Assembly (NCBI RefSeq): GCF_001431415.1
Contig: NZ_LDJI01000008.1
Location: forward strand, 1-64,000
Length of the DNA stretch: 64,000 nt
Origin: Stenotrophomonas humi
GTDB lineage: Bacteria > Pseudomonadota > Gammaproteobacteria > Xanthomonadales > Xanthomonadaceae
Direction: 5' to 3'
Position numbers and translations under genes: made by a program. Numbering within the stretch: the first letter of the stretch is position 1; each line of letters begins with the position of its first letter. Positions 17,851-27,625 of this stretch are shown here, piece after piece. The notes under the pieces are model-generated. The model was not told where the DNA came from, did not search any database, and worked only from the letters and a program-made list of their open reading frames with translations.

Positions 17851-19032
17851 TCAGCTGGCGCGTGCCGACGACGGCAGGTTGCCCTGGATGATGGTGTGGA
17901 TCAGCGCGTCGGCATCCTGCAGCTGCTTGGCATAGACCCCCGTGCCGTACACCGTGCCCTTGGCCGCATCGACCGGCAGCACCGTGCCCTTCTGGTCATG
18001 CAGGTTCACGTCAGCCTTCATCGACAGACCAATGCGCAGTGGATGCTCGGCCAGCTGTTTCGCATCGATGGCGATGCGCACCGGCACGCGCTGCACGATC
18101 TTGATCCAGTTGCCGCTGGCGTTCTGCGCCGGCAGCAGCGAGAACGCCGAGCCGGTGCCCAGGCCGAGGCTGGTGATCTGACCCTTGTAAGTCACGTCGC
18201 CGCCGTACAGATCCGAGCGCAGCTCCACCTGCTGACCCAGGCGCATGTGACGCAGCTGGGTTTCCTTGAAGTTGGCTTCCACCCACATCTGCTCGGTCGG
18301 CACCACCGCCATCAGGGCCGCACCCGGCTGCACACGCTGGCCCAACTGCACCGAGCGGCGCGCGACATAGCCGGTCACCGGCGCGACGATGCCCGCGCGC
18401 GCATGGTTCAAGTACGCCTGGCGCAGCTGCGCGGCAGCGGCCTGTACGTCCGGCTGGGTCGCGATGATGGTGTCATCGACCAGCGCGCGGCTGCGTTCCA
18501 TCGTCTCGCGCGAGCCGGCCACTGCCGCTTCGGCGGCGGCCAGTTCGTCACGCGCGTGGGCCAGCTCTTCGCTGGAGATCGCGCCGGTAACGGCGAGATC
18601 CTTGCGTCGCGCGAAGTCATCACGAGCGCGCTTGAGGGCGATCTGGCGTGCACTCAGTTCGGCCTGCGCGCCTTCGACGCTGCGATACAGGCCGCGCACC
18701 TGGCGCACGGTGCCGGCCAGATTGGCCTGCGCCTGCTGCATCGCCACTTCGGTATCGGCCGGATCCAGCTGCACCAGCAACTGGCCCTGCTCGACCTTCA
18801 TGCCGTCGTCTGCCGCGATGGCGACCACGGTGCCGGCGATCAACGGCGTGATCTGCACCTGGTTGCCGGCCACATAGGCGTCATCGGTCTCTTCGGCCCA
18901 ACGTCCAAGCAGGTAATACCAGGCGACGAACGCGGCAAGCAGGATCACAACGATCAACAACAAGCCACGCAGCAATTTGCCACGACGGCTGGGAGCGGCA
19001 GTTGCCGCTTCGGGGGAGGAAGTCTGGCTCAT
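17851..19032 (-). CDS. emrA: EmrA/HlyD-type membrane fusion protein
   Basis: The product has 393 residues with a single N-terminal membrane anchor (about 22-44). The EmrA-type sequence AEETDDAYVAGNQVQITPLIAGTVVAIAADDGMKVEQGQLLVQLDPADTEVAM contains the first lipoyl half. A long alpha-helical hairpin follows, then the second lipoyl half (GIVAPVTGYVARRSVQLGQRVQPGAALMAVVP) and a beta-barrel. It bridges EmrB in the inner membrane to the lipoprotein channel EmrC encoded just upstream. It is separated from emrC by 8 nt and from emrB by 7 nt, so all are presumably one transcript. Confidence 0.94.
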   Translation of the reverse strand: MSQTSSPEAATAAPSRRGKLLRGLLLIVVILLAAFVAWYYLLGRWAEETDDAYVAGNQVQITPLIAGTVVAIAADDGMKVEQGQLLVQLDPADTEVAMQQAQANLAGTVRQVRGLYRSVEGAQAELSARQIALKRARDDFARRKDLAVTGAISSEELAHARDELAAAEAAVAGSRETMERSRALVDDTIIATQPDVQAAAAQLRQAYLNHARAGIVAPVTGYVARRSVQLGQRVQPGAALMAVVPTEQMWVEANFKETQLRHMRLGQQVELRSDLYGGDVTYKGQITSLGLGTGSAFSLLPAQNASGNWIKIVQRVPVRIAIDAKQLAEHPLRIGLSMKADVNLHDQKGTVLPVDAAKGTVYGTGVYAKQLQDADALIHTIIQGNLPSSARAS

Positions 19033-19040
19033 GGGGGTTC

Positions 19041-20519
19041 TCAGGAATTCTTGTTATCGGATTCAACGGCGACCGGCAGCGCGTTGTCGGCAGGCTGGAA
19101 GCCTCCCCCCAGTGCCGCACTCAAGCGCACACTGGACAGCAACCGCTGCGACTGCAGGTTGCTCAGGCGTTGTTGGGCCTGCAGCAGCACATCCTGGGTG
19201 CTGAGCACGTCCAGGTAGTTGCCGATGCCGGCACGGTAGCGTTGCGACGCCAGTTCGTAGGCGGCCTGCGCGATGTCCATCGCCTGCTGCTGCGTTTCCA
19301 CCTGCGTGGCGAGCGAACGCACGGCGTTGACCTGATCAGCCACCTCGCGCAATGCATCGACCACGGCGTGGTTGTAACTGGCCACTGCCAGATCGTAATC
19401 GGCATCACGCCCGGCCAGGCCGGCGCGCAGGCGGCCCCCGTCGAAGATCGGCAGACTCAAAGCAGGCGCCAGGATGCCGAAGGTGGAGCCGCTTTCGAGC
19501 AGGCTGCCAATGTCCTTGGACACCACGCCGCCCAATGCGGTCAGGTTGAGGCTGGGATAGAAGCGCGCCTTGGCCGCGTCGATCTGGCGCCCGGCCGCTT
19601 CCACGCGCCAGCGCGCTGCGACGATGTCGGGGCGACGCCCCAGCAACGCGCTGGGCAGCACGCCGGGCAATTGCAGCGCCAGCGGATTCAACGTCTGCGG
19701 CGGGGTGATCTGCAGGCCGCGATCCGGCCCCTGCCCGACCAGCGCGGCCAGCGCGTTGCGCGCGGCATCGATCTGCTGCTGCGCCGCCAGTTGCTGCTGC
19801 TTCGCCAGCGGCAGACGCGCTTCGGCCTGGCGCACCTGCAGCGCACTGTCGATGCCGGCACCGCGACGCTGGCGGGTCAACGACAGGGTCTTGTCGGCGC
19901 GGGCCAGTTCGTCATCAGCCACCTGCCGCAGTTCGCAGGCGTGGGCCAGTTCCAGATAGGCCTGGACGATACCCGCGGACAAATCCAGGCGCGCGGCCTG
20001 CGCATCCACCGTGGCGGCATGATTGCTGTCCACGGCCGCTTCCCAGGTGGCGCGCTTGCCACCCCACAGGTCCACGCCGTAACTGAAGTTCAGCACCGCC
20101 TGCACGCTGCCGGCGTAATGGCCGCCAGCCTCGTCGCCGAGCATGGATTCTGGCAGCCGCATGCCGGTGTAGCCCGGCGACACCGACAGGCTCGGCAGCC
20201 GCTCGGCGTGGGCACCGGCGACCTGCGCCTGCGCCTGCCGCAGACGTGCGTCGGCGATGTCCAGCGATGGACTGTTGCGCAGCCCTTCATCGACCAGGGC
20301 ATCGAGCTGGGCATCCCCCAGCGCGCGCCACCAGTCGGCAGCAGGGAATCCGGAGGCACTGAGCCCGCTGCCTGCCAATACCTGGCCGGCCTGCAGGCTG
20401 TCCGCATCCAGCAGGCGCCCTTGTGGTTGCAGCCCACGGCTGCTGGCGCAGGCGACAAGCGCCAACGCCAAAGCACCCACCAACAGCGGGCGGGACAAAC
20501 GTATGGGGGAAGTTTTCAT
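19041..20519 (-). CDS. emrC: Outer-membrane efflux lipoprotein of the Emr pump (NodT family)
   Basis: The product has 492 residues with a lipoprotein signal ending LVAC (Cys near position 24). Two OEP repeats are visible: DWWRALGDAQLDALVDEGLRNSPSLDIADARLRQAQAQ, FSYGVDLWGGKRATWEAAVD, LLGRRPDIVAARWRVEAAGRQIDAAKARFYPSLNLTALGG, and YRAGIGNYLDVLSTQDVLLQAQQRL. It forms the trimeric channel that completes the EmrCAB tripartite pump. The ATG overlaps the emrR stop by 4 nt, so the regulator and the pump are co-translated. It is related to, but clearly distinct from, the macC product in this window. Confidence 0.93.
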   Translation of the reverse strand: MKTSPIRLSRPLLVGALALALVACASSRGLQPQGRLLDADSLQAGQVLAGSGLSASGFPAADWWRALGDAQLDALVDEGLRNSPSLDIADARLRQAQAQVAGAHAERLPSLSVSPGYTGMRLPESMLGDEAGGHYAGSVQAVLNFSYGVDLWGGKRATWEAAVDSNHAATVDAQAARLDLSAGIVQAYLELAHACELRQVADDELARADKTLSLTRQRRGAGIDSALQVRQAEARLPLAKQQQLAAQQQIDAARNALAALVGQGPDRGLQITPPQTLNPLALQLPGVLPSALLGRRPDIVAARWRVEAAGRQIDAAKARFYPSLNLTALGGVVSKDIGSLLESGSTFGILAPALSLPIFDGGRLRAGLAGRDADYDLAVASYNHAVVDALREVADQVNAVRSLATQVETQQQAMDIAQAAYELASQRYRAGIGNYLDVLSTQDVLLQAQQRLSNLQSQRLLSSVRLSAALGGGFQPADNALPVAVESDNKNS

Positions 20520-20959
20520 GGGGGAGAGAGTGAGTCGCGTACGCGGGTGAGCAGGGAGAACAACTGATCGCGCTCGGCGCGGTCCAGGTCATGCATGGCC
20601 AGATCGATCACCTGGTCACCTCGCGACTTGAGCCGCAGCCACAGCGCGCGGCCTTCGTCGGTCAATACGATCTGCAGGGCGCGACGGTCCTGGACATGCG
20701 GCTGACGACGCACACAGCCCAGCTCTTCCAGCCGGTCCAGCAGGCGGGTCACGGCGCTGGGCACCTGGTCGATGGCATTGCCAAGCTCCGCCGCCGTGCA
20801 GGGTGCCTTGCACGACAGGGCCTTGAGGCCGAGGTAATGGGTGAAGCCGATCCCGAGGTCTTCCTCGCGCATGGCCTGGTCCAATTGCCGGACAAGGCCA
20901 TCGCGGACCTGCCGGAGCAACAGGCCGAAGCTCAGTGGCATGGGGAGGGGATCATTCAT
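20516..20959 (-). CDS. emrR: MarR-family repressor of the Emr pump
   Basis: A 147-residue MarR-type protein. The winged helix includes AAELGNAIDQVPSAVTRLLDRLEELGCVRRQPHVQDRRALQIVLTDEGRAL, with the conserved DRR in the wing (QDRRALQIVLT). Helices at both ends form the dimer interface. ATG 20959 (MNDPLPM) is preferred; the longer open frame to 20980 runs into the palindromic promoter region. It heads the emrRCAB operon and lies next to two palindromes at 20972-21009, so autorepression relieved by a drug or uncoupler ligand is likely, as for EmrRsm. Confidence 0.9.
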   Translation of the reverse strand: MNDPLPMPLSFGLLLRQVRDGLVRQLDQAMREEDLGIGFTHYLGLKALSCKAPCTAAELGNAIDQVPSAVTRLLDRLEELGCVRRQPHVQDRRALQIVLTDEGRALWLRLKSRGDQVIDLAMHDLDRAERDQLFSLLTRVRDSLSPP

Positions 20960-20971
20960 GGGGCGGCATAT

Positions 20972-21009
20972 TATTTCCAACTGGAAATATTCTCAATGGA
21001 ATATTTCCA
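20972..21009. promoter_or_regulatory. Twin palindromes upstream of emrR: probable EmrR operator
   Basis: TATTTCCA-AC-TGGAAATA (20972-20989) is a perfect palindrome, and TGGAA-TAT-TTCCA (20997-21009) is a second. Together they give four TTCCA/TGGAA half-sites within 38 bp, starting 12 bp before the emrR start codon. AT-rich palindromes immediately upstream of a marR gene are the normal operator layout. parC, transcribed the other way, starts 162 bp away. Confidence 0.7.
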
Positions 21010-21170
21010 ACAAGAACTGAATTCAGTGTTACACATTTGTAGGGAATCCTTCCCCGCCCCCCTCCACAGGCCGCACCCGGCTTGGCATCCCCGCCGCCAT
21101 CCGGATAATCGGCAGGCTGGAAGCCGGCAGCCACGCCGCGGCTTCACGTTTACAGGTAGCACCCTTCGTA

Positions 21171-23414
21171 ATGACCGATCTCGCACGCCCAGCCTTCCAC
21201 GGCTTCGAACAGCAGCCGCTGCGCGAGTACGCTGAACGCGCCTATCTCGACTACTCCATGTACGTGGTGCTGGACCGCGCCCTGCCGTTCCTCGGCGACG
21301 GGCTCAAGCCGGTGCAGCGCCGCATCATCTACTCGATGAGCGAGCTGGGGCTCAGCGCCTCGGCCAAGCCCAAGAAATCCGCACGCACCGTCGGTGACGT
21401 GATCGGTAAGTACCACCCGCACGGTGACAGCGCGTGCTACGAGGCGCTGGTGCTGATGGCCCAGCCGTTCTCCTACCGCTATCCGCTGATCGAGGGCCAG
21501 GGCAACTTCGGCTCCAGCGACGACCCCAAGTCGTTCGCGGCCATGCGTTACACCGAGTCCAAGCTGACCCCGATCGCCGAAGTGCTGCTGGGCGAGCTGG
21601 GCCAGGGCACCGTGGACTGGACCCCCAACTTCGACGGCACGATGGAAGAACCCAGCTGGCTGCCGGCACGCCTGCCGCACCTGCTGCTCAACGGCACCAC
21701 CGGCATCGCCGTGGGCATGGCCACCGACGTCCCGCCGCACAACCTCAATGAGATCGTCAGCGCGCTGCTGCGCCTGATCGATGACCCCGACGCCACCATC
21801 GCCGAACTGTGCGAGCACGTGAAGGGCCCGGACTACCCGACCACCGCCGAGATCATCACCCCGGCGGCGGACCTGCGGAACATCTACGAGACCGGCTACG
21901 GCAGCGTCCGCGCACGCGCCACCTTCATCAAGGAAGGCAGCAACATCGTGATCACCGCGCTGCCGCACCAGGTATCGCCGTCCAAGGTGATCGAGCAGAT
22001 CGCCGCGCAGATGCGCGCCAAGAAGCTGCCGTGGCTGGAGGACATCCGCGACGAATCCGACCACGCCAATCCGGTGCGCGTGGTGCTGATGCCGCGCTCC
22101 AACCGCGTCGACGCCGACCAGCTGATGGGCCACCTGTTCGCCATCACCGACCTGGAGCGCAGCTTCCGCGTCAACCTCAACGTCATCGGCCTGGACGGGC
22201 GCCCGCAGGTCAAGAACCTGAAGATGCTGCTCAGCGAATGGCTGCGCTTCCGCCAGGACACCGTCACCCGCCGCCTCAACCACCGCCTGCAGAAGGTCGA
22301 GCGTCGCCTGCACCTGTTGGAAGGCCTGCTGGTCGCATTCCTCAACCTGGATGAAGTGATCCACATCATCCGCACCGAGGACGATCCCAAGAGTGCGCTG
22401 ATCGCACGCTTCGAGCTGAGTGAAGACCAGGCCGAGTACATCCTCGAGACCAAGCTGAAGCAGCTGGCGCGCCTGGAGGAGATGAAGATCCGCGGCGAGC
22501 AGGACGAGCTGGCCAAGGAGCGCGACAAGATCCTGTCCATCCTGCAGAGCAGCGCCAAGCTGAAGAAGCTGGTCCGGGACGAGCTGCAGGCCGACGCCAA
22601 GAAATTCGGTGACGAACGTCGCTCGCCGCTGGTACAGCGTGACGCCGCCCAGGCCATCGACGAGACCGAACTGGTCGCCAGCGAGCCGATGACCGTGGTG
22701 TTGTCGGAGAAGGGCTGGGTGCGCGCGGCCAAGGGCCACGACGTGGACGGCGCCACCCTCTCCTACCGCGACGGCGACAGCATGCTTGCCGTCACCCGCA
22801 CGCGCAGCACGCAGCAGGTCGCCTTCCTCGACAGCGAAGGCCGCGCCTATTCCACGCCGGTGCATACCCTGCCCTCGGCGCGCGGCAACGGTGAACCGCT
22901 CACCGGTCGCTTCTCACCGGCACCGGGGACGTCGTTCGTCACCATCGCCAGCGGCGACAACAACACCCGCTTCGTGCTGGCGTCCTCGCACGGCTACGGC
23001 TTCGTTACCCGCTTCGAGAACCTGGTGGGCCGCAACAAGGCCGGCAAGGCCATGTTGAACCTTTCCACCGGTTCAGCGGTGCTGTCGCCGGCCACCGTTG
23101 CCAATCTCGAAACCGACCGCATCGTTGCCGTCACCAGTGCCGGCAACATGCTCGCCATCCCGGCCAGCGACCTGCCCGAGCTGGACAAGGGCAAGGGCAA
23201 CAAGATCATCGAGATCCCCAAGGCCAAGCTCTCCACCGAGCGTGTGGTCGCGGTGGTCGCGGTAAGCCCGGGCAATACCCTGCTGGTCCGTAGCGGCCAA
23301 CGCACGATGAACCTGTCGTTCAAGGATCTGGAAACGTATCTGGGAACCAGGGCGACGCGCGGGCATCTGTTGCCGCGGGGTTGGCAGAAGGTTGAAGGTC
23401 TTGAAGTCCAGTAA
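21171..23414 (+). CDS. parC: DNA topoisomerase IV subunit A
   Basis: The product has 747 residues, near the usual 750. The breakage-reunion domain contains [14 protein letters not shown], the quinolone-determining region [15 protein letters not shown] with the drug-interacting Ser and Glu both in wild-type form, and the active-site Tyr in [10 protein letters not shown]. GyrA-like coiled-coil and tower regions follow, then a shortened C-terminal beta-pinwheel. The enzyme decatenates replicated chromosomes with ParE. The product ends VEGLEVQ, and a near-exact copy of the last 32 nt, including the stop codon, lies 94 bp downstream. The gene is monocistronic, ending at the terminator near 23518. 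Confidence 0.96.
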   Translation: MTDLARPAFHGFEQQPLREYAERAYLDYSMYVVLDRALPFLGDGLKPVQRRIIYSMSELGLSASAKPKKSARTVGDVIGKYHPHGDSACYEALVLMAQPFSYRYPLIEGQGNFGSSDDPKSFAAMRYTESKLTPIAEVLLGELGQGTVDWTPNFDGTMEEPSWLPARLPHLLLNGTTGIAVGMATDVPPHNLNEIVSALLRLIDDPDATIAELCEHVKGPDYPTTAEIITPAADLRNIYETGYGSVRARATFIKEGSNIVITALPHQVSPSKVIEQIAAQMRAKKLPWLEDIRDESDHANPVRVVLMPRSNRVDADQLMGHLFAITDLERSFRVNLNVIGLDGRPQVKNLKMLLSEWLRFRQDTVTRRLNHRLQKVERRLHLLEGLLVAFLNLDEVIHIIRTEDDPKSALIARFELSEDQAEYILETKLKQLARLEEMKIRGEQDELAKERDKILSILQSSAKLKKLVRDELQADAKKFGDERRSPLVQRDAAQAIDETELVASEPMTVVLSEKGWVRAAKGHDVDGATLSYRDGDSMLAVTRTRSTQQVAFLDSEGRAYSTPVHTLPSARGNGEPLTGRFSPAPGTSFVTIASGDNNTRFVLASSHGYGFVTRFENLVGRNKAGKAMLNLSTGSAVLSPATVANLETDRIVAVTSAGNMLAIPASDLPELDKGKGNKIIEIPKAKLSTERVVAVVAVSPGNTLLVRSGQRTMNLSFKDLETYLGTRATRGHLLPRGWQKVEGLEVQ

Positions 23415-23508
23415 TTCACTTCACTGGCGCGCGGCGGCGCGTTCGACAATACGGTTGTCGAATGCCTGTGTGGCGCGGCAGAAGGTTGAAGGCCTTGAAG
23501 TCCAGTAA
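23383..23508 (+). repeat. Direct duplication of the parC 3' end
   Basis: The 32 bp at 23383-23414 (last codons and stop of parC) recur at 23477-23508 with one mismatch. The 62 bp between the copies contain a perfect 8-bp inverted repeat TTCGACAA/TTGTCGAA (23442-23449 and 23455-23462). The second copy would encode QKVEGLEVQ and a stop but has no frame of its own. Confidence 0.9.
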
Positions 23509-23517
23509 GCAATGAAG

Positions 23518-23547
23518 AAAAGGCCGGGTGCATACCCGGCCTTTTCC
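23518..23547 (+). terminator. Rho-independent terminator of parC
   Basis: A long stem, AAGGCCGGGT paired with ACCCGGCCTT around a GCAT loop, flanked by A and T tracts, immediately after the second copy of the parC tail and 56 nt before tpm. Confidence 0.85.
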
Positions 23548-23602
23548 TATCCAGATGGTTGCATCCCCAAACGATTGCCGTGCCCAACGAAGGAGAAACA
23601 CC

Positions 23603-24259
23603 ATGCATCCCGAATTCTGGCTGCAACGCTGGCAGGACGGCCAGATCGGCTTCCACCGCAGCGACGTGATGCCGCTGCTGCAGAAGCACTGGCCCACCCT
23701 TGAGCTGCCTGCCGGCAGCCGTGTGCTCGTCCCGCTATGCGGCAAAACCCTGGACATGCATTGGCTGGCCGCACAGGGCCATCGCGTGCTGGGCGTGGAG
23801 CTTTCGCAACTGGCGGTGGAGCAGTTCTTCAACGAGGCCGGCCTGACTCCGCAACGTCACCGCAGCGCGTATGGCGAGCATTACAGCGCCGGGCCGATCG
23901 AGATCATCTGCGGCGATGCCTTCGCGCTGGACGCCGAACTGCTGGGCGATATTGCCGGCGTCTACGACCGTGCCGCATTGATCGCATTGCCGCCGCAACT
24001 GCGCCGGCACTACCGCGACACGCTGTACGCGCGCCTGCCGCAGGGCTGCAAGGGCGTGCTGATCACCATGGAATATCCGCAGGACGAAAAACAGGGTCCA
24101 CCGTTCTCGGTCGAGCAGCCCGAAGTCGAGGCACTGTTCGCCGCGCCGTGGCAGGTCGAGCTGCTCGAGCGACGCGATATCCTTGACCAGCAGCCGGATT
24201 TCCGCGCGCAGGGTGTCACCGAACTGTCCACTGCCGTGTATCGCCTGCTGCAAGGCTGA
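23603..24259 (+). CDS. tpm: Thiopurine S-methyltransferase
   Basis: A product of 218 residues, typical for bacterial TPMT. Diagnostic sequences are MHPEFWLQRWQDGQIGFHRSDVMPLL at the N-terminus, the AdoMet-binding LVPLCGKTLDMHWLAAQGHRVLGVELS, and IEIICGDAFAL, VYDRAALIALPP and LITMEYPQ further on. The bacterial enzymes methylate thiopurines and in some species selenium or tellurium compounds, giving tellurite resistance in Pseudomonas. ATG 23603 follows an AGGAG ribosome binding site. It lies between the parC terminator and a bidirectional terminator shared with the convergent bacterioferritin gene, so it is transcribed alone. Confidence 0.94.
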   Translation: MHPEFWLQRWQDGQIGFHRSDVMPLLQKHWPTLELPAGSRVLVPLCGKTLDMHWLAAQGHRVLGVELSQLAVEQFFNEAGLTPQRHRSAYGEHYSAGPIEIICGDAFALDAELLGDIAGVYDRAALIALPPQLRRHYRDTLYARLPQGCKGVLITMEYPQDEKQGPPFSVEQPEVEALFAAPWQVELLERRDILDQQPDFRAQGVTELSTAVYRLLQG

Positions 24260-24300
24260 GTTCCGCCTTCGCTTTGGGGAACGACGTCCCCTTGAACAAG

Positions 24301-24324
24301 AAAGGGCGGCCTGCGCCGCCCTTT
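24301..24324. terminator. Bidirectional terminator between tpm and the bacterioferritin gene
   Basis: Perfect 10-bp stem AAAGGGCGGC and GCCGCCCTTT with a CTGC loop. The A and T ends make it usable by both convergent genes. Confidence 0.85.
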
Positions 24325-24331
24325 CGGTCAA

Positions 24332-24820
24332 TCAATGTGCCGCCGTGCCCTTGGCGTCCATCTTGCTGAGCTGGTACAGCTCCAGGCCGATGCGCTTGAT
24401 CAGGCTCAACTGCTGCTCCAACCACCACGCGTGATCTTCCTCGGTGTCACGCAGCTGCGCGATCAGGATGTCGCGGCTGATGTAATCGCCCTGCGCTTCG
24501 CACAGCTTCACGCCAGCGGCCAGGTTGGCTCGCACCTGGTATTCAACCTGCAGATCCTTCTCCAGCATTTCCATCACCGTCACGCCCGGCTCGAAACCGT
24601 GCGGACGCATGTCCGGATTGCCGCCCAGGAACAGGATGCGACGCAGCAGCGCGTCGGCGTGCTCGGTCTCCTCTTCCATTTCGTGGCCAATACGCTCGTA
24701 CAGCGCATGCAGGCCCTGGTCTTCGTAACGGCGGGAATGGATGAAGTACTGGTCACGCGCAGCCAGTTCGCCGCGCAGCAGCTCTTTCAGGCATTCAATG
24801 ACTTCGGGTTTGCCCTGCAT
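24332..24820 (-). CDS. bfr: Bacterioferritin-family protein lacking the haem-ligand methionine
   Basis: A 162-residue four-helix protein colinear with E. coli Bfr, so residue numbers match. Ferroxidase ligands Glu18, Glu51 and His54 are present, as are the equivalents of Glu94 (VEYQV) and of Glu127/His130 (DTEEDH). Position 52, the Met that binds haem between two subunits in classical Bfr, is Thr (EETEHAD). The protein should therefore form an iron-storing 24-mer with ferroxidase centres but bind haem poorly, unless it mixes with a Met-containing partner encoded elsewhere, as with the subunit pairs known from Neisseria. ATG 24820 is the first sensible start after the divergent promoter region. 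Confidence 0.92.
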   Translation of the reverse strand: MQGKPEVIECLKELLRGELAARDQYFIHSRRYEDQGLHALYERIGHEMEEETEHADALLRRILFLGGNPDMRPHGFEPGVTVMEMLEKDLQVEYQVRANLAAGVKLCEAQGDYISRDILIAQLRDTEEDHAWWLEQQLSLIKRIGLELYQLSKMDAKGTAAH

Positions 24821-25052
24821 GGGGGTGCTCCTGATGGTTCGAATGGGCATAGGGTGCCCCATCCGGCGCGGCAATGATCTAATCGGAATCACTTTCAGTT
24901 GCGATACCAGAACCATCGCCGGAAACCCGGCACCGTCCCCTGCCCGACGGCCACTGTCGGCACGGTCGCCCCCGCCAATCGCCCGGGTGCCACATTCCTC
25001 CTTCACAACCTGTCTACAATCGGCCGCAGTGACCGCTACCGGGGGTAGGCCT

Positions 25053-27488
25053 GTGCTGCGTTGGCTGCTGCGTGTGCTGGGGATCTTGCTGGGACTGCTG
25101 CTGTTGTTGCTGCTCATTGTCTGGATGCTGCTGCGAGGCAGCCTGGCCCAGCTGGACGGGGAGCTGGCCTTGCCGGGGTTGTCGGCGCCGGTCGGCATCG
25201 AACGCGATGCCAATGGCATGCTCACCGTGGACGCCGCCAACGAAGCTGACATGGCGCGCGCACTGGGCTATGTCCATGCACAGGAACGCTTCTTCGAGAT
25301 GGACCTGATGCGGCGCTCGGCCGCAGGCGAGCTGTCCGAACTGTTCGGCGCCGATGCCTTGCCGCTGGATCGCAAGATGCGCCTGCATCGACTGCGCGCG
25401 CGTACCGTCGAAAACCTGGACACCTCACTGGGCAGCAAGCACGCGGCCCTCCAGGCCTACCGCGATGGCGTCAACGCCGGGCTGGCAGCATTGCCGGTAC
25501 GCCCCTGGCCGTACCTGCTGCTGCGCCAGCAACCGCGTCCGTGGGAACTGGAGGACTCGGTACTGACCGGCCTGGCGATGTATGCCGACCTGCAGGACCC
25601 GGGCAATACCCGCGAGCTGGCGTTGGCACGTATCCGCGAGGTGGTCCCCGCTGCCCTGTATGCATTGCTGGCGCACGACGGCAGCGAATGGGATGCGCCC
25701 CTGTTCGGGCAACCGCGTGGCAATGCGACGTTGCCGGCCGCCGATGCGTTGAATCTGCGTGCGCTGGGGGCTGATGCGAAACCGGATGAATCCGCCCTCT
25801 CGGCACCATCGGCGATGCAGAAGGCTCCTCTTCCGCATGTTGCGCAGGACAGAGGCCTTGCTGCGCCGCCCATGGCGGCCGAGTACTTCCCGGGCAGCAA
25901 CAACTTTGCGGTGGCCGGCGCACTCACCGCCGATGGCCGCGCGATCATTGCCGACGACATGCACCTGGGCCTGCGCGCGCCCAACATCTGGTTCCGTGCG
26001 CGCCTGCGCTTCACCGAACCCACCGCACCGGAAGGCAAGGTGGACGTGACCGGCTTCACCCTGCCCGGCCTGCCCGCGGTCATCGTTGGCAGCAACACGC
26101 GCGTGGCCTGGGCCTTCACCAACAGCTACATCGACACCGCCGACTACGCCTGGTTACCCGCCGGCACCTCGCTGAGCAGCCACACCGAAACCATAGCCGT
26201 CGCCGGCAAACCATCAGAAACCCTGGTCGTGCGCGAAAGCAGCTGGGGTCCGGTGACGAGCGAGAACGCTGACGGCAGCCTGCTCGCGTTGCGCTGGGCC
26301 GGCCAGCTGCAAGGCGCGGTGAAGCTGGAGTTCGCCGATATGGCCAAGGCGGCCGATCTCGACGCGGCGCTGGCCGTCGCCGATCGCTCGGGCATTCCGG
26401 CGCAGAACCTGCTGGTCGGTGACCGCAAAGGCCGCATCGCCTGGCGGCTCATTGGCGCCCGCCCGGATCGCGGCGGCAACTGCAACGTCGGCGGCATTGC
26501 CAATGCACCTGATGCTCCGACGATGGAAGGCAGCAACGCTCCCTGCCAGCCCTGGACACTCCGCACCGATCACGCACCGTCCCTGGTCGACCCCGCCGAT
26601 CACCGGCTATGGACCGCAAACGGCCGCGTGCTCGATGGCGAAGCCTTGGCCATTGCCGGTGATGGCGGCTATGACTTCGGCGCACGCGCAAAGCAGATCC
26701 GCGATGGCCTGTTCGCACGTGAGCGCTTCACCGAACGCGATCTGCTGGCCATCCAACTCGACGACCGTGCACTGCTGATGGAGCGCTGGTGGAAGCTGAT
26801 GCGACAGACGCTGGAACACAGCGACGATCCCGCACTGAAGCGACTGGAAGCCGCCAGCCGCGAATGGCAGGGCCACGCCAGTATTGATTCGGTGAGCTAT
26901 CGCATGGCACGCGGCTTCCGTGGCATCACCCTGGATACGCTGCAGACTGCCTTGCTGGCATCGGCAAAGCAGACGCTGGGCGAGCGCTACATCGCACCGA
27001 ATCTGCCGCAACTGGAAGGGGTGGTGTGGCCACTGCTGAGCGAACGCCCCGCGCATCTGCTGCCCGCGCAGTTCGAGAGCTGGGACGCGTTGCTGGTGGA
27101 CAGCGCACAGCAGTTGGAGCGCGACCTCGCCGCCCAGGGACCGGACCTGAGCCAACGCACCTGGGGTGAGCGCAATACCGCTGCCATCTGCCATCCGGTC
27201 TCGCGTGCATTGCCGGGGCTGTTCAAGCGCTGGCTGTGCATGCCACGCGAACCGCTGCCGGGTGACAACAATGTACCGCGCGTACAGGGGCCGTCCTTCG
27301 GCGCGTCCGAGCGCATGGTGGTTTCGCCCGGCCACGAAGCCGACGGCATCGTGCACATGCCCGGCGGCCAGAGCGGCCATCCGCTGTCACCGTTCTGGGC
27401 GGCGGGCCACGACGATTGGGTACAAGGCAAACCCACGCCGTTCCTGCCCGGCACGGCCAAGCACAAACTCACACTGCGCCCGCGTTGA
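25053..27488 (+). CDS. Penicillin acylase (penicillin amidase) family N-terminal nucleophile hydrolase
   Basis: The product has 811 residues, made as a precursor. An N-terminal membrane anchor or uncleaved signal (leucine-rich, about 3-27) is followed by the alpha chain ([39 protein letters not shown]), a linker and the beta chain beginning at Ser282 in [31 protein letters not shown]. Gly-Ser is the autocatalytic cleavage site and Ser282 becomes the nucleophile. [11 protein letters not shown] supplies the oxyanion Asn region. Members hydrolyse amides such as beta-lactams or acyl-homoserine lactones; the substrate here cannot be told. GTG 25053 is chosen because GGGGG lies 7 nt upstream; GTG 25029 is an alternative. 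Confidence 0.88.
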   Translation: MLRWLLRVLGILLGLLLLLLLIVWMLLRGSLAQLDGELALPGLSAPVGIERDANGMLTVDAANEADMARALGYVHAQERFFEMDLMRRSAAGELSELFGADALPLDRKMRLHRLRARTVENLDTSLGSKHAALQAYRDGVNAGLAALPVRPWPYLLLRQQPRPWELEDSVLTGLAMYADLQDPGNTRELALARIREVVPAALYALLAHDGSEWDAPLFGQPRGNATLPAADALNLRALGADAKPDESALSAPSAMQKAPLPHVAQDRGLAAPPMAAEYFPGSNNFAVAGALTADGRAIIADDMHLGLRAPNIWFRARLRFTEPTAPEGKVDVTGFTLPGLPAVIVGSNTRVAWAFTNSYIDTADYAWLPAGTSLSSHTETIAVAGKPSETLVVRESSWGPVTSENADGSLLALRWAGQLQGAVKLEFADMAKAADLDAALAVADRSGIPAQNLLVGDRKGRIAWRLIGARPDRGGNCNVGGIANAPDAPTMEGSNAPCQPWTLRTDHAPSLVDPADHRLWTANGRVLDGEALAIAGDGGYDFGARAKQIRDGLFARERFTERDLLAIQLDDRALLMERWWKLMRQTLEHSDDPALKRLEAASREWQGHASIDSVSYRMARGFRGITLDTLQTALLASAKQTLGERYIAPNLPQLEGVVWPLLSERPAHLLPAQFESWDALLVDSAQQLERDLAAQGPDLSQRTWGERNTAAICHPVSRALPGLFKRWLCMPREPLPGDNNVPRVQGPSFGASERMVVSPGHEADGIVHMPGGQSGHPLSPFWAAGHDDWVQGKPTPFLPGTAKHKLTLRPR

Positions 27489-27502
27489 GTTGCTTGCGGC
27501 AG

Positions 27503-27566
27503 AGCGGAGCCATGCTCCGCTGAAGCCTTACCGATGAAGCTTCCGCCGAGCGTGGCTCGGCACTAC
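27503..27566. repeat. SMAG-like REP pair (inverted GTAG head)
   Basis: AGCGGAG/CTCCGCT stem (27503-27521) followed by an inverted GTAGTGCCGAGCCACGCTCGGC element (27545-27566, minus strand). It is the same two-stem composition as at 16179-16242 but in the opposite orientation. A further 9-bp stem (27590-27613) follows and may terminate the acylase transcript. Confidence 0.7.
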
Positions 27567-27625
27567 ATCAGTCCATCTATCGCGGCGGCGCCTGATCCTT
27601 CGTTGGATCAGGCGTCAGTGGTTTC

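Noticed and set aside
16047..17891. Open frame of 614 codons on the plus strand starting inside tRNA-Leu copy 3
   Set aside because: It runs antisense through emrB and has a His/Gln/Arg-rich composition.
21171..23414. Quinolone-resistance substitutions in ParC
   Set aside because: The [13 protein letters not shown] segment has the wild-type Ser and Glu, so no such mutation is seen.
24741..25052. N-terminal extension of the penicillin-acylase protein
   Set aside because: It overlaps the start of the divergent bacterioferritin gene and lacks family similarity; the leucine-rich anchor follows GTG 25053.
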